From Mercenaria mercenaria (Eukaryota > Mollusca > Bivalvia > Venerida > Veneridae), in contig NW_026463193.1 in assembly GCF_021730395.1 (NCBI RefSeq), forward strand, positions 1 to 64,000: DNA of 64,000 nt. The letters run 5' to 3'. The position numbers and the translations under genes are program-made. Under the pieces are notes generated by a model. It had not been told where the DNA came from, did no database searches, and saw only the letters and a list, made by a program, of their open reading frames with translations. Shown piece after piece: positions 1-12,220 of this stretch. Each line of letters starts with the position of its first letter. The stretch's first letter is position 1.

Positions 1-326
1 CTATGGTGCACTATTTCCTCATCCACAGGCTCCAAATCTATGCAAAACATGGAAATCTTATCTTTGTAGCATAGATATTCTGACTTATATTTTTGTTTTG
101 AATATGTAATTGTAGACAGTTGGGGCCTGAAATGTCAAACGAAAGCCTCAGTGCAATTTATGACATCAAGCCTGTTCTAAATTATCCTAATTTGTAACAT
201 AGATCACTTATTCTACAAATGCCCCGATATCTACGATGTAGTATACTTTTGTGAATGAATTAGACGATGTAACATATTACTAGCTCTCACGAAATATTAC
301 TTATCTCACATACGATTACAACTCAA
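1..326. other. Unassigned flank left of the LTR element
   Basis: AT-rich sequence with no open frame or motif I can support. It is continuous host sequence with the DNA right of 5482, because the 5-bp CTCAA duplication at 322-326 recurs at 5478-5482. Confidence 0.5.
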
Positions 327-1315
327 TGTGACAGGAACGGCCGTACCGGCGACAGTAACCATCAGAACGAATCAACACCCTTTACAATATTTACAAATTT
401 ATTTACATAAGATGATTATTTACAATGAATAGATGATATGAAAAAAAAACTGATAAGAAAAAAAAATTAAAGTTCAGTATCACCAGATACAAAGTTCGCA
501 TAGTTCCATTCTAATGTGACGTGGTACAGTTCTTTAATTTAATTGCGAACTTTAAGTAGCACAAACAAAACGTATCTCTAAATCCAGTCCCTTTAAATAC
601 GTTGATTCCGTATTGGCTCCCTATGGTGGTAGGTGATTGCATCCCTGAGCTGACTTCAGAGGATAACAAAAAATCAGCGTCTTTGCGGTTTACGGCACAA
701 CCATGGGACGAAAGCTCTGCGCTGGGAAAATCACATCCAGGCGAGTGAAGACAAGTGAACCTCGGGCATTGTACTTCCGGGTTATGACATCAACAGGTAA
801 AATCGTCTGGCGGAAGAAGCTCGATCGAGCATAAATTTCTAGCAAGAAAATAATTCAGACATAGATTCGTCTAAAATGTCGGAAGGTGGTGTGCGCAAGG
901 CATATCTAGTACAGTCTATTTAAAGGGTAATGTCCCGCCAAATACTAAATTTCATGGGATTCACGGCCTATTCGTGTGCTATGACTATTTGTATTTCCAC
1001 GGGATTCACGATATAGCCGGGAAATCTAACTTTTTTGGCGCAGATTGAAATTGACAATTTGAGGCCCATTATAGTGGTTTTGGGGATAAAAACATAAATT
1101 ACTGAAGTTTATAAAATATCGACTTTCTTATTACTGAACCGAATTTAATGAAATTTACATGGAAATTTAAGTTATGAAATACAGAAAAAACACGAGAGGT
1201 ATTTTATGCGTGAAATCTGACATTTACCTCAATAACTCAAAAATTTACAAGAAGATGATGCAATACCTGCATTTACACTACAGATAAAATAAGGCCCGTA
1301 TGTCAATTTGTGACA
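327..1315 (-). repeat. 3' LTR (989 bp) of the gypsy-class element
   Basis: Begins and ends with TGTGACA on + and aligns along its length to 4631-5477 and to the solo LTR at 19504-21293. It is 989 bp, against 847 bp for the partner LTR and about 995 bp for the solo LTR once the intron-like part of the latter is set aside. Confidence 0.9.
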
Positions 1316-1332
1316 CACGTTCCCCCTTAAAA
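1316..1332 (-). other. Polypurine tract beside the 3' LTR
   Basis: On the minus strand the bases just upstream of the 3' LTR read AAGGGGGAACGTG, a purine-rich tract in the place where plus-strand DNA synthesis is primed in LTR elements. Confidence 0.7.
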
Positions 1333-1514
1333 CGAAAATTTATAATTTTCTTAGATGAAACAAAATGACATACTGAAAATAGCAAACACAAAAGAAAACA
1401 CACACTGTCACTGTCTGTACATCATATAATATAGCCACCTGTCTACACTCTACTCAAATAATCTGCGCCTACATTTTCTCTGCCAGGAATTGCTCTAATA
1501 CTGATCCTATATGG

Positions 1515-1928
1515 CTATAATGCCAATGCCCATCTCATCAGCCTGGAGTTGCTAAGTTTCGGTTTATTCAAATAAGTGAGCGGCTGATGATCTGTCTCTA
1601 ATACAAAGTATTTACCGAACAAATACCGGTGAAACTTAGCTACTGCCCATACTATCGCTAAACACTTCTTCTCTATCACTGAGTACTTTTGCTCCCTAGG
1701 TAGCAATTTCCTACTAGCATACGCTACAGGTAATTTCTCTCCATCACTTTCCTGAAGCAATACTGAGCCCAAACCTACATCTGAAGCATCTACTCTCAAT
1801 ATAAAAGTCTGATCTAAATCTGGCAACTTCAAAATAGGCGGACCCATTAAGCTAGCCTTCAAAGTCTGGAAAGCCTTTTCTTGACTTTCACCCCACTCTA
1901 CAAGATTTGGCTGACCCTTTTTCGTCAA
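1515..1928 (-). pseudogene. RNase H segment of the LTR element
   Basis: A 137-residue frame with typical gypsy RT-RNase H features: FILRVDASDVGLGSVLLQ (first RNase H aspartate in DAS), AYASRKL, YSVIEKKCLAIVWAV, FVLETDHQPLTYL (the TDH aspartate) and SRLMRWAL. It is the last coding segment before the 3' LTR. No integrase follows it, which is one reason for the Gmr1-like placement. Part of a broken fossil. Confidence 0.85.
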
Positions 1929-2137
1929 ATCTGTGAGTGGAACTGCAATGCGGCAAAATTGGGGATAAACTTTCTGTAAAATCCGACTACACCTAAGAAT
2001 GAGCGTATTGCCTTCTTGGTTTTCGGTCTCTCGGCATCCTGTATAGCCTGTATTTTATTTGGAACTGGTTCAAGGGTCTGGACATCTCCTATCATGTGCC
2101 CTAAACATTCTAAAACTTCTGAAAACCTATAAAACAC
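1925..2137 (-). pseudogene. RT thumb/connection segment of the LTR element
   Basis: A 70-residue frame containing LGHMIGDVQTLEPVPNKI and KAIRSFLGVVGFYRKFIPNFA. These match the conserved stretch of gypsy-class pol between the RT palm and RNase H (FLG..GYYR.FIP.F). Lies between the RT and RNase H frames. Part of a broken fossil. Confidence 0.85.
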
Positions 2138-2874
2138 TTAGTCGGTTTTGCGGTTAACTTAGCCTCTCTTAGTCTGGTTAACAACTCAGAAAGTGCTACT
2201 ACATGTTCTGGCCATGTGATTGTATACACCAGGATATGATCAATGAAGCTATCTGAGTGCCCTAGGTCCTTCAAAACCTTCCGCATCAGTCTACAAAACG
2301 TTGCTGGTGCGTTAACTAATCCAAAGGGCATCTTATGGAATTGAAACAAACCTTTCGGGGTTTCAAAAGCAGTCATGGGTTTAGCCTTTTCAGACAAATG
2401 AACCTGCCAGTAACCTTTGCTCAAGTCTAGTTTAGAAAAATATCTATACTTAGATAGCTTTGAAAACATCTCCTCCATGTTTGGCATAGGTTCCGCATCG
2501 AAAACCGTTAGTTTGTTGACCTGTCGAAAAGCTATACAGAACCTTATACTGTTATCTTTTTTCCTTATGAGGACAATAGGGGAGGAAAATGGAGCATTTG
2601 ATGGTTCGATTATTCCCAACTCCAACATTCTATCTACTTCCTCTTTCACTACTGGCTGCGAATGAAAAGGAATAGGATAACCCTTTACTCTTATCGGATC
2701 TGTAGTTGACAACTGAATATCATGTTCAACTAAGTTAGTATTTCCAGGAATATCTGTCAGTACATCTGAGAAATTTTCTAACAAATCTACTACTTCCTGC
2801 TTACATTCTGCTGGTAACTCCGGATTTATCTCTACATCTTTGTACGTTTCTGTACCCTGCTTTGTAGGACACAA
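2110..2874 (-). pseudogene. Reverse transcriptase segment of the LTR element
   Basis: A 254-residue frame with the RT fingers and palm of a gypsy-class element: a YPIPF entry motif, EEVDRMLELGIIEPSNAPFSS, RFCIAFRQVNKLT, YFSKLDLSKGYWQ (first palm aspartate in KLDL) and KMPFGLVNAPATF. The upstream linker TNLVEHDIQL is typical of this clade. The protein once copied element RNA to DNA inside particles. Now part of a broken fossil. Confidence 0.9.
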
Positions 2875-3310
2875 AACTATATCCTTTTTCTACTCTACTC
2901 GAAAACTCATCACTACTTTCATTCGGATTTAATCTGTCATAATCTCTCTGATCCTCCTCTACAATAGCTGCTCCAACCTTACTTAATATGCCCTTATCTG
3001 GTATAGACTTACTATCATCCTTCCTTTCACAGTACTGTTTCAGCATGTTTGCGTGAAAAGTTTTCAACTTTCCGTCTACATCTATCCTGTAATCTAGTCT
3101 ATTTACTACCTCTACTACTACGTAAGGACCCTTCCAATGTAACAACAACTTATTATGTTTCGTAGGTAACAAATCAAGTACCTTACTACCTGCCTTAAAC
3201 CTCCTATCTCTAGCCTTCCTATTGTAATACAATTTGTATCTAGCACTACTTTTTGCTAACTGTTGCTGAGCTATCTTACACGTATCCTCCAACTTTTCTT
3301 GCAAATCCAT
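2801..3310 (-). pseudogene. Integrase C-terminal-like segment of the LTR element
   Basis: A 169-residue frame with LAKSSARYKLYYNRKARDRRFKAGSKVLDLLP, LLLHWKGPYVVVEVV and LDYRIDVDGKLKTFHANMLK. This is the GPY/F-type integrase C-terminal region of gypsy-class elements. It precedes RT in transcription order. I do not see a DDE integrase core or a protease in the preserved frames. Part of a broken fossil. Confidence 0.75.
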
Positions 3311-3705
3311 AACATACTGGTAAGTGGTTCTAACTCTAACTTATCTAGTTCTAACTTACGTTCATACTCTATCTTCTCCTTCTGCAACCTAGCCTCTAAC
3401 TCTAATCTTTCCTTCTCAGCTTCTAAACTACTTCGTCGTTCATATTCTATCTTTTCTTTCTGCAACCTAGCTTCTAACTCTAATCTATCTTTCTCTGCTT
3501 CTAACCTATCTTTCTCTGCCTCTGCTCTTATTTTCCCTGCCTCTAATCTATTTTTCTCTGGCTCTAATCTATCTTTCTCTGCCTCTAATCTACTATATTT
3601 TTCCTCACGTTCCCTAGCCTGCTCTTCCTTAACAAAGTTACGTAACTCCTCTCCTTCATAACATAACTCCTGTCCTACCTTCGTCAACTCTACTACACTA
3701 GTCAT
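3271..3705 (-). pseudogene. Gag-like coiled-coil segment of the LTR element
   Basis: A 144-residue frame starting at a good Met (MTSVVELTKVGQEL). It is dominated by heptad-like charged repeats (LEAEKDRLE, LELEARLQKEKIEYER), so a long coiled coil is expected. Position just after the leader, plus composition, suggest the N-terminal part of gag. No zinc knuckle is visible. Tandem duplication of the LEARLQKEKIEYER block is visible in the protein and the DNA. Confidence 0.6.
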
Positions 3706-4610
3706 GTTTAAATGATTACACTATGTTAACACTATACAATACTACGCACTACAGCTACTATAACAACCTTAGACACTAAATAAACAATAGTGAGTTAATA
3801 CTAGACTACACTAGTTTACACTAAGGCTCTACAGTTACCACTGAAGCCAAAACAAAATACTATACTCTACGTATATACTACACAAAACGTCCTCACTAAA
3901 ATAATACACTAAGTTGCGCAACAGTACTATGTGTCAAACAAGGTTGCATAGGCAACAATCAACAATGTACAGTGATAGTAGGCTGTAACAATACCCTAGC
4001 CTTATCAAATATCAATCAACTATAACTAGTGTTAACACTTTAGTGTAACAAATAAAACAAAATAATAAACCAAAGTGCTTTATCCTAAGATAAAGCATAA
4101 GTATAACACAACTGTGTAGCACTAAAACTTAAAAGTAGGTAAAAGTATATGCAAGTAAACAAGCTTGCTAACACACACAAATTAAAATACTGTATCTAGT
4201 ATGTATACAGTACACTAATATATAATAGGATCACTGGGAGAAATAGGGCGACGCACAATTAAGAGTGAGTAGGATAACTCTCCTTGTCAAGGGCGGTCAC
4301 TCTCAGCACAGATATATGGTGGCTTAATCATAAAGTGACACAAAATAAACCCAAAAGAAAAATAAAAGGAACGAACTCACCGCAGAATCCAAGTGTCGTA
4401 AGCAACTGTCTATCAGTCTGTGACCACTAAAGCTGGTTAGCTGAAGCTATGGATCTGTCTTGTCTTGTCTAAGGTAAGCCGTCACTCTGAAAAATGAATA
4501 AAACTATTACATGTGTAACAATAGAACAAAACAAGAGAAATCTTTACAAATTATTGCTGCAGTTAAATGGGTGTTAATAATGTTCGAATAGCTACTGTGT
4601 CTGGTCGACC
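3706..4610 (-). other. Leader (5' untranslated region) of the LTR element
   Basis: AT-rich stretch between the primer binding site and the gag-like start, without a supportable frame. Its position matches the leader of an LTR element; packaging or splice signals cannot be read by eye. Confidence 0.5.
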
Positions 4611-4629
4611 AATCCCACTTCTGACACCA
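4611..4629 (-). other. Primer binding site, Leu-tRNA type
   Basis: The + strand reads AATCCCACTTCTGACACCA, the form of a tRNA 3' end including CCA. The minus strand beginning TGGTGTCAGAAGTGGG is therefore a primer binding site, one base from the 5' LTR. The sequence matches the 3' end of metazoan tRNA-Leu as I know it. Confidence 0.75.
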
Positions 4630-4630
4630 T

Positions 4631-5477
4631 TGTGACAGGAATGGCCGTACCGGCGACAGTAACCATCAGAACAAATCAACACCCTTTACAATATTTACAA
4701 ATTTATTTACATAAGATGATTATTTACAATGAATAGATGATATGAAAAAAACTGATAAGAAAAAAAAGTAAAAGTTCAGTATCACCAGATACAAAGTTCG
4801 TATAGTTCCATTCTAATGTGACGTGGTACAGTTCTTTAATTTAATTGCGAACTTTAAGTAGCACAAACAGAACGTATCTCTAAATCCAGTCCCTTTAGAT
4901 ACGTTGATTCCGTATTGGCTCCCTATGGTGGTAGGTGATTGCATCCCTGAGCTGACTTCAGAGGATAACAAAAGTCAGCGTCTTTGCGGTTTACGGCACA
5001 ACCATGGGACGAAAGCTCTGCGCTGGGAAAATCACATCCAGGCGAGTGAAGACAAGTGAACCTCGGGCATTGTACTTCCGGGTTATGACATCAACAGGTA
5101 AAATCGTCTGGCGGAAGAAGCTCGATCGAGCATAAATTTCTAGCAAGAAAATAATTCAGACATAGATTCGTCTAAAATGTCGGGAAATCTAACTACTTTG
5201 GCGCGGATTGAAATTGACAATTTGAGGCCCATTATAGTGGTTTTGGGGATAAAAACATAAATTATTGAAGTTTATAAAATATCAACTTTTTTATTACTGA
5301 ACAGAATTTAATGAAATTTACATGGAAATTTAAGTTATGAAATACAGAAAAACACGAAAGGTATTTTATGCGTAAAATCTGACTTTTACCTCAATAACTC
5401 AAAAATTTACAAAAAGATGATGCAATACCTGCATTTGCACAACAGATAAAATAAGGCCCGTATGTCAATTTGTGACA
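4631..5477 (-). repeat. 5' LTR (847 bp) of the gypsy-class element
   Basis: TGTGACA at both ends; matches 327-1315 nearly base for base across the shared part. Followed on + by the CTCAA target duplication. Primer binding site adjacent on the inner side. Confidence 0.9.
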
Positions 5478-5482
5478 CTCAA

Positions 5483-6369
5483 AGCCTAAAACATCAAATT
5501 GCAAGACGTATTAGAAACTGCTTTGTCTTTCCTTTTCTTTCCTTGTGATCAACCAATACAAAATGATTAAAGCGTTGCAACACTAGGATCATTATTACTG
5601 TCAAAGTATTTTTCAAGGAAACGTTGTTCACAATGCAAGTTGGCTGATATATCGTTGATGTGTAGTCCAAATCACTGTGCACTTCAAAATAAAGTTTTGA
5701 CATATATATTTATCTGTATCTTAGCAAATGCGTACTTTAAAACATGGATGCATTTAGTATCTATTATCACCAGATTCTTTCACTACTAAGGCACTCATTA
5801 GCCGGCCAAATACTGATACAATTTCCAAAAATAAACCATATTACACTGCTCGAACAGATACAAGTTATTCTTCGGCATCAAAAAGTTTTGCAAGCACACA
5901 ACAGGACATGTAGAAAAGAAACAAAATAGGTCGGTGAGCCTAACAGAATATTGAAAAAAATATATATTGAAATTATCATAATGATATGCTGAGGTAGTTT
6001 TCAAAAGTTCGTGCATATGCAGATATCCAAAGCACACATGAACAAATACCAATGCGCAAACAAAATGTGCCAAAATATATCAGCAACAAATATATATCAT
6101 GAATATTTTCTACCAAAACTCATAATTGAATCGTCTTTTGTTTAATATAACACTTATTACAGATATAGAATTTGAACCATTGCAACGTATGTTAAAAACA
6201 CTCTTCCTACATAAGCGGATAAATATCCATATGTCAATCAAGTATTGATACGACCGCCGTGTTGGAAAAATATCCGAATCGAGAATAGGATTTGTGTAAA
6301 TTCGGAAATAAATTTGTCATTTATCTTAAATCAATGCAAGGAAAAAGTGCTATTTTTCGTTTTGCTTAA
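5483..6369. other. Intergenic or intronic sequence
   Basis: AT-rich. Short open frames here show no family resemblance or splice context that I trust. Confidence 0.4.
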
Positions 6370-6656
6370 AGCGTATAAAAGGAAATTTTTCATATTCCTG
6401 TTGACAAGGGCATACTGGACGCGGAAATGTTTCATTCAATGTGTAGTTGGAATCGGAAAATCGCTGTTGACATGTGTATTGAATGAGAAAGTGGGATATT
6501 TGTTTACCTGCCTGGCAATATACTGTTCTGTGATTTATATATTTAATGTCAGTTTTTGCTGGACTGTACATGAATATACCCGAAGATCTTCAAATTTAGT
6601 GCAAGAAGACTTACAGGACAGACGCTTTCACTATGTTATCGGATACAACTACTGGT
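6370..6656 (+). promoter_or_regulatory. Candidate TATA promoter and first exon
   Basis: A consensus TATA box (TATAAAAGG, near 6373) is followed about 260 bases later by an ATG at 6633 and a strong splice donor (CTG|GTAAGT) after 6656. The short coding piece would read MLSDTTT plus one base (phase 1). That phase fits the copper-transporter exon at 25604, which needs one incoming base, but the gap is 19 kb and an exon for the usual CTR N-terminus would still be missing. The link is only a possibility; transcription is not shown. Confidence 0.25.
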
Positions 6657-6659
6657 AAG

Positions 6660-9600
6660 TCCAAACCATACTAAATTATATTATTTTTGTTTCTGTCCAT
6701 ACATGGCGCCAAGCAAGGCGAAAGCTAAATATTAAGGTAGCCTTGGCTTTAATATGAATACGATGTATACTCTTAAAACTACTCGAAATGAATGACATTG
6801 TTTTGAGGCAACATTTAAAGTACTCCCAACAGGAGTACAGTGAAAACTATATTTGATATTTTTATGTTTCACTGAAATTGATATTCAGTTTCGGCAAATA
6901 ACAGAAATTAAGGGGTCATTATCAATGTTTTCACGACATTTCTGTCTCCTTAAAAACTCATAAAACTATTTACTTACTACTGAAACGATACAGCAACCGT
7001 AAAAACACCATAGAGACGATGCAGTTTTGAAACTTCACTTGCGGTACAAATGAAATGGTTGAGTGGCTAATGTGAAACAATACCCAGAGGTGCACGTCTG
7101 GTCTTCATCCACCATCAAGACCATGGTACTTAAATTGTGTCGATGTGACCCTAACTCAATAACAACAAAAAATGAAATATATAAAAGAATTTATGCATAT
7201 TTTTCTTCCATTAAAAGTAGTGAAATGCGCTTGAGTTCTATACTTTGAATGTTACGTTGAATATTTTTAATTTTAACATTTATCCAAAGTTAAAATTTGC
7301 AGTAATTGAGGGAAATTATTCATTTAGTGTACGATGAGAGAACAAATATATTTGCATATTGCACATGCCATTTTAGACATTGACTCATTCTTTACACAAG
7401 ATTTTAGCAATCACCCATCAAAATAACTGAAAACACGAGATGTTATCACTCGCACGGTAAGAATGACTTAGATGCGATATACTAGGATTGCACAACACAT
7501 AAATAGCACCTTTTGTCTTGTAGATTTAACTGACTTCAGCAACAGAAGAGGTGAGACGAATCAGTGTCCGAAAAAAAAAGTCATGTAAACTTGATCTAAC
7601 AACGAAATGGCTAACAAACTACCGTCCATGGCAATGCACAATTAAGCCTTTCATTTTTGTTCTTTTGAGCGACCTGTATGTTTCCATTATTCAAGTCTAT
7701 TTTAAAACAGTGTGGATAAACTCTTTATATTCATTACAAAAACCATAAAGTACATAAATACATCTATGAAACTGGGGTATGTAGTAAAGGTGTATAAAAT
7801 ACGTGGAACTGACCTATTCTAAAGAAACCTGGACAAGAATGCAATACTTCAATACACAGAAAAATTCAGGATTGTGCTAAATCTTCAATTCAGTTCAACT
7901 GTAGTTGATGTTCTTCTAGAGTGCTATCTACATCAAACAAAATTCATAAAGTACTACCAAAATATTCACTCAACTGAGTCAGCGTTATTAAAAACCTAAC
8001 ATAAAATCCTCTTGTCTCTTCACAGAAAGTATTACGGTTCCCGTGCACTCAGTATTTTTTATATAATTTGCCACCATAGTCTGCCTTAAACACACCAATT
8101 CGGATTAAAAGACAGAGCCAATACTTAAATGTCATCATAGTAAAAGATGCCGTTATGAAAAGGTCAACGTTGGGGGTGGCTTTGCTAATAAAATACAATA
8201 AATGCTGAAAATCATTACTGGGATCCAAGAGTTATATGATTTAAACTAAATCTGCGGATGAAATACGCGGCCACTACGCACTCATGTATCATTTCTATGC
8301 CAACGACTCTAAGCTGTGCATGTCAGTCAAGCATATAGAATGTGTAATAATTGGTACTGAGGGCTGCTTCACCGATTTCGTGTCCTGTATGCATTTCAAA
8401 TTGCCAATAAAATAGAAGTACTGCTGTTAGAATCAAAGTATAGTTCCAGCTAAATTATTGACGTACCGGGAAAGGTTAGTATCAGCGCTATGCTAGACTA
8501 TAATATGACTATGGAATAGATAGTCAATCCTGTGTGCAGTGATGGATATTACAACTACGCAGGATAGGTTATATTAGACGGCACCTAAAAGTTATGCCAC
8601 TAACAGCCTGGTGAATAGCCCGGCTTCCTCAAGGTTGTATTTTTGTCATTCTTTTCTTTGTGGTATTTCTAACACCTTATTGAACAAATATAACATGTCC
8701 ACAAGACCATGGCAGCTCGCATTGTAAGTAAGCGTCCCGTTATAGCCATACTACCGAGTTCCATTGGTTACTTGTGAGATTCAGAGTAATGAACTAAAAT
8801 CTTACTTACTTCTTCAAGGCACTACACGGTGATTCCCAAATTTAAAATAAGGACATGGCCGGCCAGGAACCTAAGATCAGAAGGCACAGTCATAGTGTTT
8901 GCCAAATTCTCGAACTGTGATAAAAACAACATGTAATGGGCTTCCAAATTATCGAAAGATCTCCCAGTACAAGATAAACATGCATACGCACTGTCTACTT
9001 AAACCCCGTTTCTTTGTACAACACTTTACAGACGTACCGAATAATATTTTATATGTTGTGTTGTTTATTTTTATACAAATATTTGTGTTATTATCATGTT
9101 TAGTCTTGTAATTTTATCAATTGAATGTCTCAAGTTGTAAAGCACTTTTGAATGTGTTGTATGTATGAAAAGAGTGATACATAAACGTTGTATAATAACT
9201 ACTTTAGTAATAATGATAATGATGATAATAACAGTGATCATCGTCATCATCTCAACCATAGTAATAATCTAATAATAGTATGCAGTGACACATAGTTATT
9301 ATAACAGTACCTTCATACGCAATGCTGTATTCACTTTGAGTAGGTTTTAAAGACAAAACTGACATATGCAAGTATGAGATGATTTTGTCGCAAACACAAT
9401 CACAACAATAAACCTGGAAACTTATTACTTTCACACATAGGGGTAGTTGTCAAATAAAGGATATGAGAAAAGATCAATACGATGTACTAATTTATGAGAT
9501 ATAAGTAAAGTACGATGACTACTATTCATAACATTGAATAACTTCTAAGAATCATTCACTAGACTAATATTCCAGAGCAATGTGGGCTAAACCACCACTG

Positions 9601-9800
9601 ATGCATTAACTGGGGTTATGGACAAAATTATAAGGGTTATTTGTATGTGTAAATAACAAAAGTAAAATGAGTAAAATGACGAAAAACATATAAGAACATA
9701 ATAGATATTTAAACATGATGAAATGAAATAGATCTCTGATTTGTTGATCTTATTTCTAATGTTCGTCAATATCCCATAGTAAATGTAAGTTTTCGAAAGT
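6660..9800. other. Long AT-rich stretch, no supported gene
   Basis: No protein-family similarity, tRNA or TIR structure recognised. Several short frames are chance frames in AT-rich DNA. Confidence 0.45.
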
Positions 9801-9807
9801 TCGATTT

Positions 9808-10048
9808 TATTATTCCTTCTCTTGAGAAGGAATATTATAGTTCAATAAGTCACACTCGACTGAGCTACTGATACCGAAAGCTGTTGTCATTACAAGCTGG
9901 CCAATAAAACTCCGTGACCTTAGAAATAACCTCTGGCGTTAGATTATTCTTTCCTAATTGAGACGACTCTTTGACTGAACGCGTTCCGTGGATTACATAT
10001 TACTAAACGCGAGGATGTTATTTCCTCCATTCTTGAGGAACATAACAT
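9808..10048. repeat. Short repeat bounded by hairpins
   Basis: At 9813-9834 ATTCCTTCTC-TT-GAGAAGGAAT forms a perfect 10-bp stem. At 10018-10048 GTTAT..TCCTC and GAGGA..ATAAC form a second hairpin of related sequence. The pair may mark the ends of a small mobile element of about 240 bp; no clear target duplication was found. Confidence 0.35.
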
Positions 10049-11258
10049 ACATTCAGTCGGCCAGATAGACATATATCAGCAAATTTAAATGTAAACAACT
10101 AAATATTATCGTTACCTCGACATGCATAGTTAATATATGAAAACAAACCCGATTGCGACCCTCTAATTATGCGCAACAAATTCACGCATCGAATCGTTAA
10201 TGATTAACCGGGTCAATGTCTTATTGCCGTATTTACTCTACTGAAAGTGGCAACAGATTTAATTTGTTGTTGGATTTAACAATTTATGTTAAATAACTAG
10301 CGTAAATACTTACTTGAAATTTTTTGGCAGTATAAAACAGATATTGCAACCAAAATTTTACAAGATGATCATTTTATATTTATATAGATATGCCCTAGAA
10401 GGAACTTTTGCTATGCTTTAACTTGTTGTAATTATTAGCGAATAGACAATGAACAGATATATGGTTATGAGTAACCAAGCCACGAAATTCCTTTTCGAGA
10501 CCCAGTTTGGGTAACCCAGTTTATTGTTTTACACAAATGTACATACCGAATACAGTATGGAAATACACACTAACATTTTCTGTTGAAGAAAAAATCTGAA
10601 CGAAACTGCATTTTATTTTGTATCCCTGAAATATTACAAGTTAATTTCATAGCACATAGAATAGCAACAATTAAATTTCGGATGCATGTTCAAGAAACTA
10701 TTCTGTCTAATATATAGAAAACCCAAAATGTTATCCAGTGGATAACCTCACTATCAATTTTAATGAAAATACATCAGAAGACAGAAAATAACAAAACTGT
10801 TGTATTTTAACATGTTTAGCGCGATATCTTTCAGATTCAGGGATGCATTTTTAACCAGCATTTTTAGCGATGAGTTACAGATAATGCTCTGAAGACTACA
10901 TATGACTTCGACTGACCGCAGAAATCAGCCATTATAGTAATTAAAGTGTTAATGATTTGATTTAGTTAGTGAAATGTCCTTTGGAAAGATACATGTTTCT
11001 TTATTCGTATTTTAACATATAGAGTTTAATATTAGCCATCCCTGGCCGAGTTCCAAAAGGACAATCAGTAAATTGTTGAAAACGAGATGTTTAGATCTTC
11101 AGTTTTTCACTTCATCGTGTTGCATTGGTGTACTACATTTAGATAAACGGAATATAGGGGAATTAATGTTTTAAGACAGTTATAGTATTTTTAAAACGTT
11201 CAAATGAAACTTTTGAAACAGCAATTAACCAGTTACAAATTTTACCTACCTACATTTG
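10049..11258. other. Unassigned AT-rich sequence
   Basis: No supportable gene or repeat seen before the CACGTC target duplication at 11259-11264. Confidence 0.4.
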
Positions 11259-11264
11259 CACGTC

Positions 11265-12220
11265 TATGGCAAGCCAATTGTCCAATAATTACGTGAACCC
11301 CAGTTCACGGTCGAAAAACTAGGATTTACGATCGATAAACTAGGTTTTTCGAACGTAAAACTAGGTTTTTCAAATACTAACCTATATTTTCGAGTGAAAA
11401 CATCAGATACCCGGCATAAACCATAGTTTACGCTCGTGAACCCAGGTTTACGTTCGATAAACTAGGTTTCTCGATTGAACTATGAATTTCGGTCGTTATC
11501 CTATGTTTACGACCGTAAACTTGGGTTTACGAACGTGAACGTACGTTTACGAGCGTGAACTATGGTTTACGACGTTATCCTATGTTTCCGCTCGAAAAAA
11601 TAGGTTAGTATTTGAAAAACCTGGTTTTACGTTTGAAAAAAAAACTGGTTTTATCGAACGTAAACCTAAGTTCACGCTCGTAACCCAAGTTCACGTTCGT
11701 AAACATAGGTTCACGCTCGAAAATATAGGTTCTGGTCCGTAAACTATGGTTCACGGTCGTAAACATAGGTTAACGTCCGTAAACATAGGTTCATGGCCGT
11801 AAACACATGTTCACGCCCGAAATTCATTGTTGATTCTATAATCCTAATATATCGACAGTAAACCATGGTTTACGTTTGATAAACTAGATTTCTCGATTGA
11901 ACTATGAGTTTCGGTCGTTATCCTATGTTAACGATCGTTATCCTATGTTTACGCTCGTAAACCCCGGTTCACGCTCGTAAACCATAGTTTACGAACGTGA
12001 ACCTATGTTTACGACCGTGAACTGGGGTTTACAATTGTGAACCTACATAATGAGCGTGAACTATGGTTCACGGCGTTATCCTATGTTTTCGCTCTAAAAT
12101 ATAGGTTAGTATTCGAAATACCTAGTTTTACGTTCGAAAACCTAGTTTATCGATCGTTAATCCTAGTTTTTCGACCGTGAACTAGGGTTCACGTAATTAT
12201 TGGACAATTGGCTTGCCATA
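11265..12220. repeat. Unit 1 of the palindromic-module element
   Basis: 956 bp bounded by inverted copies of the TATGGCAAGCC end. Its inner part aligns to 12385-12840 and its right part to 18160-18434, showing that the two units are duplicates. Its own flanks do not form a target duplication; only the outermost pair does. Confidence 0.7.

Larger units (their letters stand above)
327..5477 (-). mobile_element. Ty3/gypsy-class LTR retrotransposon, Gmr1-like domain order, broken
   Basis: A complete end-to-end insertion on the minus strand. Both termini read TGTGACA on +, the two LTRs (327-1315 and 4631-5477) are nearly identical where they align, and 5-bp duplications CTCAA flank it. A Leu-tRNA-type primer site abuts the 5' LTR and a polypurine tract abuts the 3' LTR. 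Parts in transcription order are a leader, a gag-like coiled coil, an integrase C-terminal-like segment, reverse transcriptase, then RNase H lying close to the 3' LTR. Integrase-type sequence before RT is the order described for Gmr1-like gypsy elements rather than the usual gag-PR-RT-RH-IN order; the placement is my inference. The coding part is a fossil with several breaks. LTR similarity suggests a fairly recent insertion. Confidence 0.9.

Noticed and set aside
3263-3661. Ser-rich 132-residue frame on +
   Set aside because: Antisense shadow of the gag-like coiled coil on -.
6245-6658. 137-residue frame on + as a gene
   Set aside because: Cys/Phe-rich, no family likeness, spans a TATA box; the donor site at its end is better read as part of a first exon.
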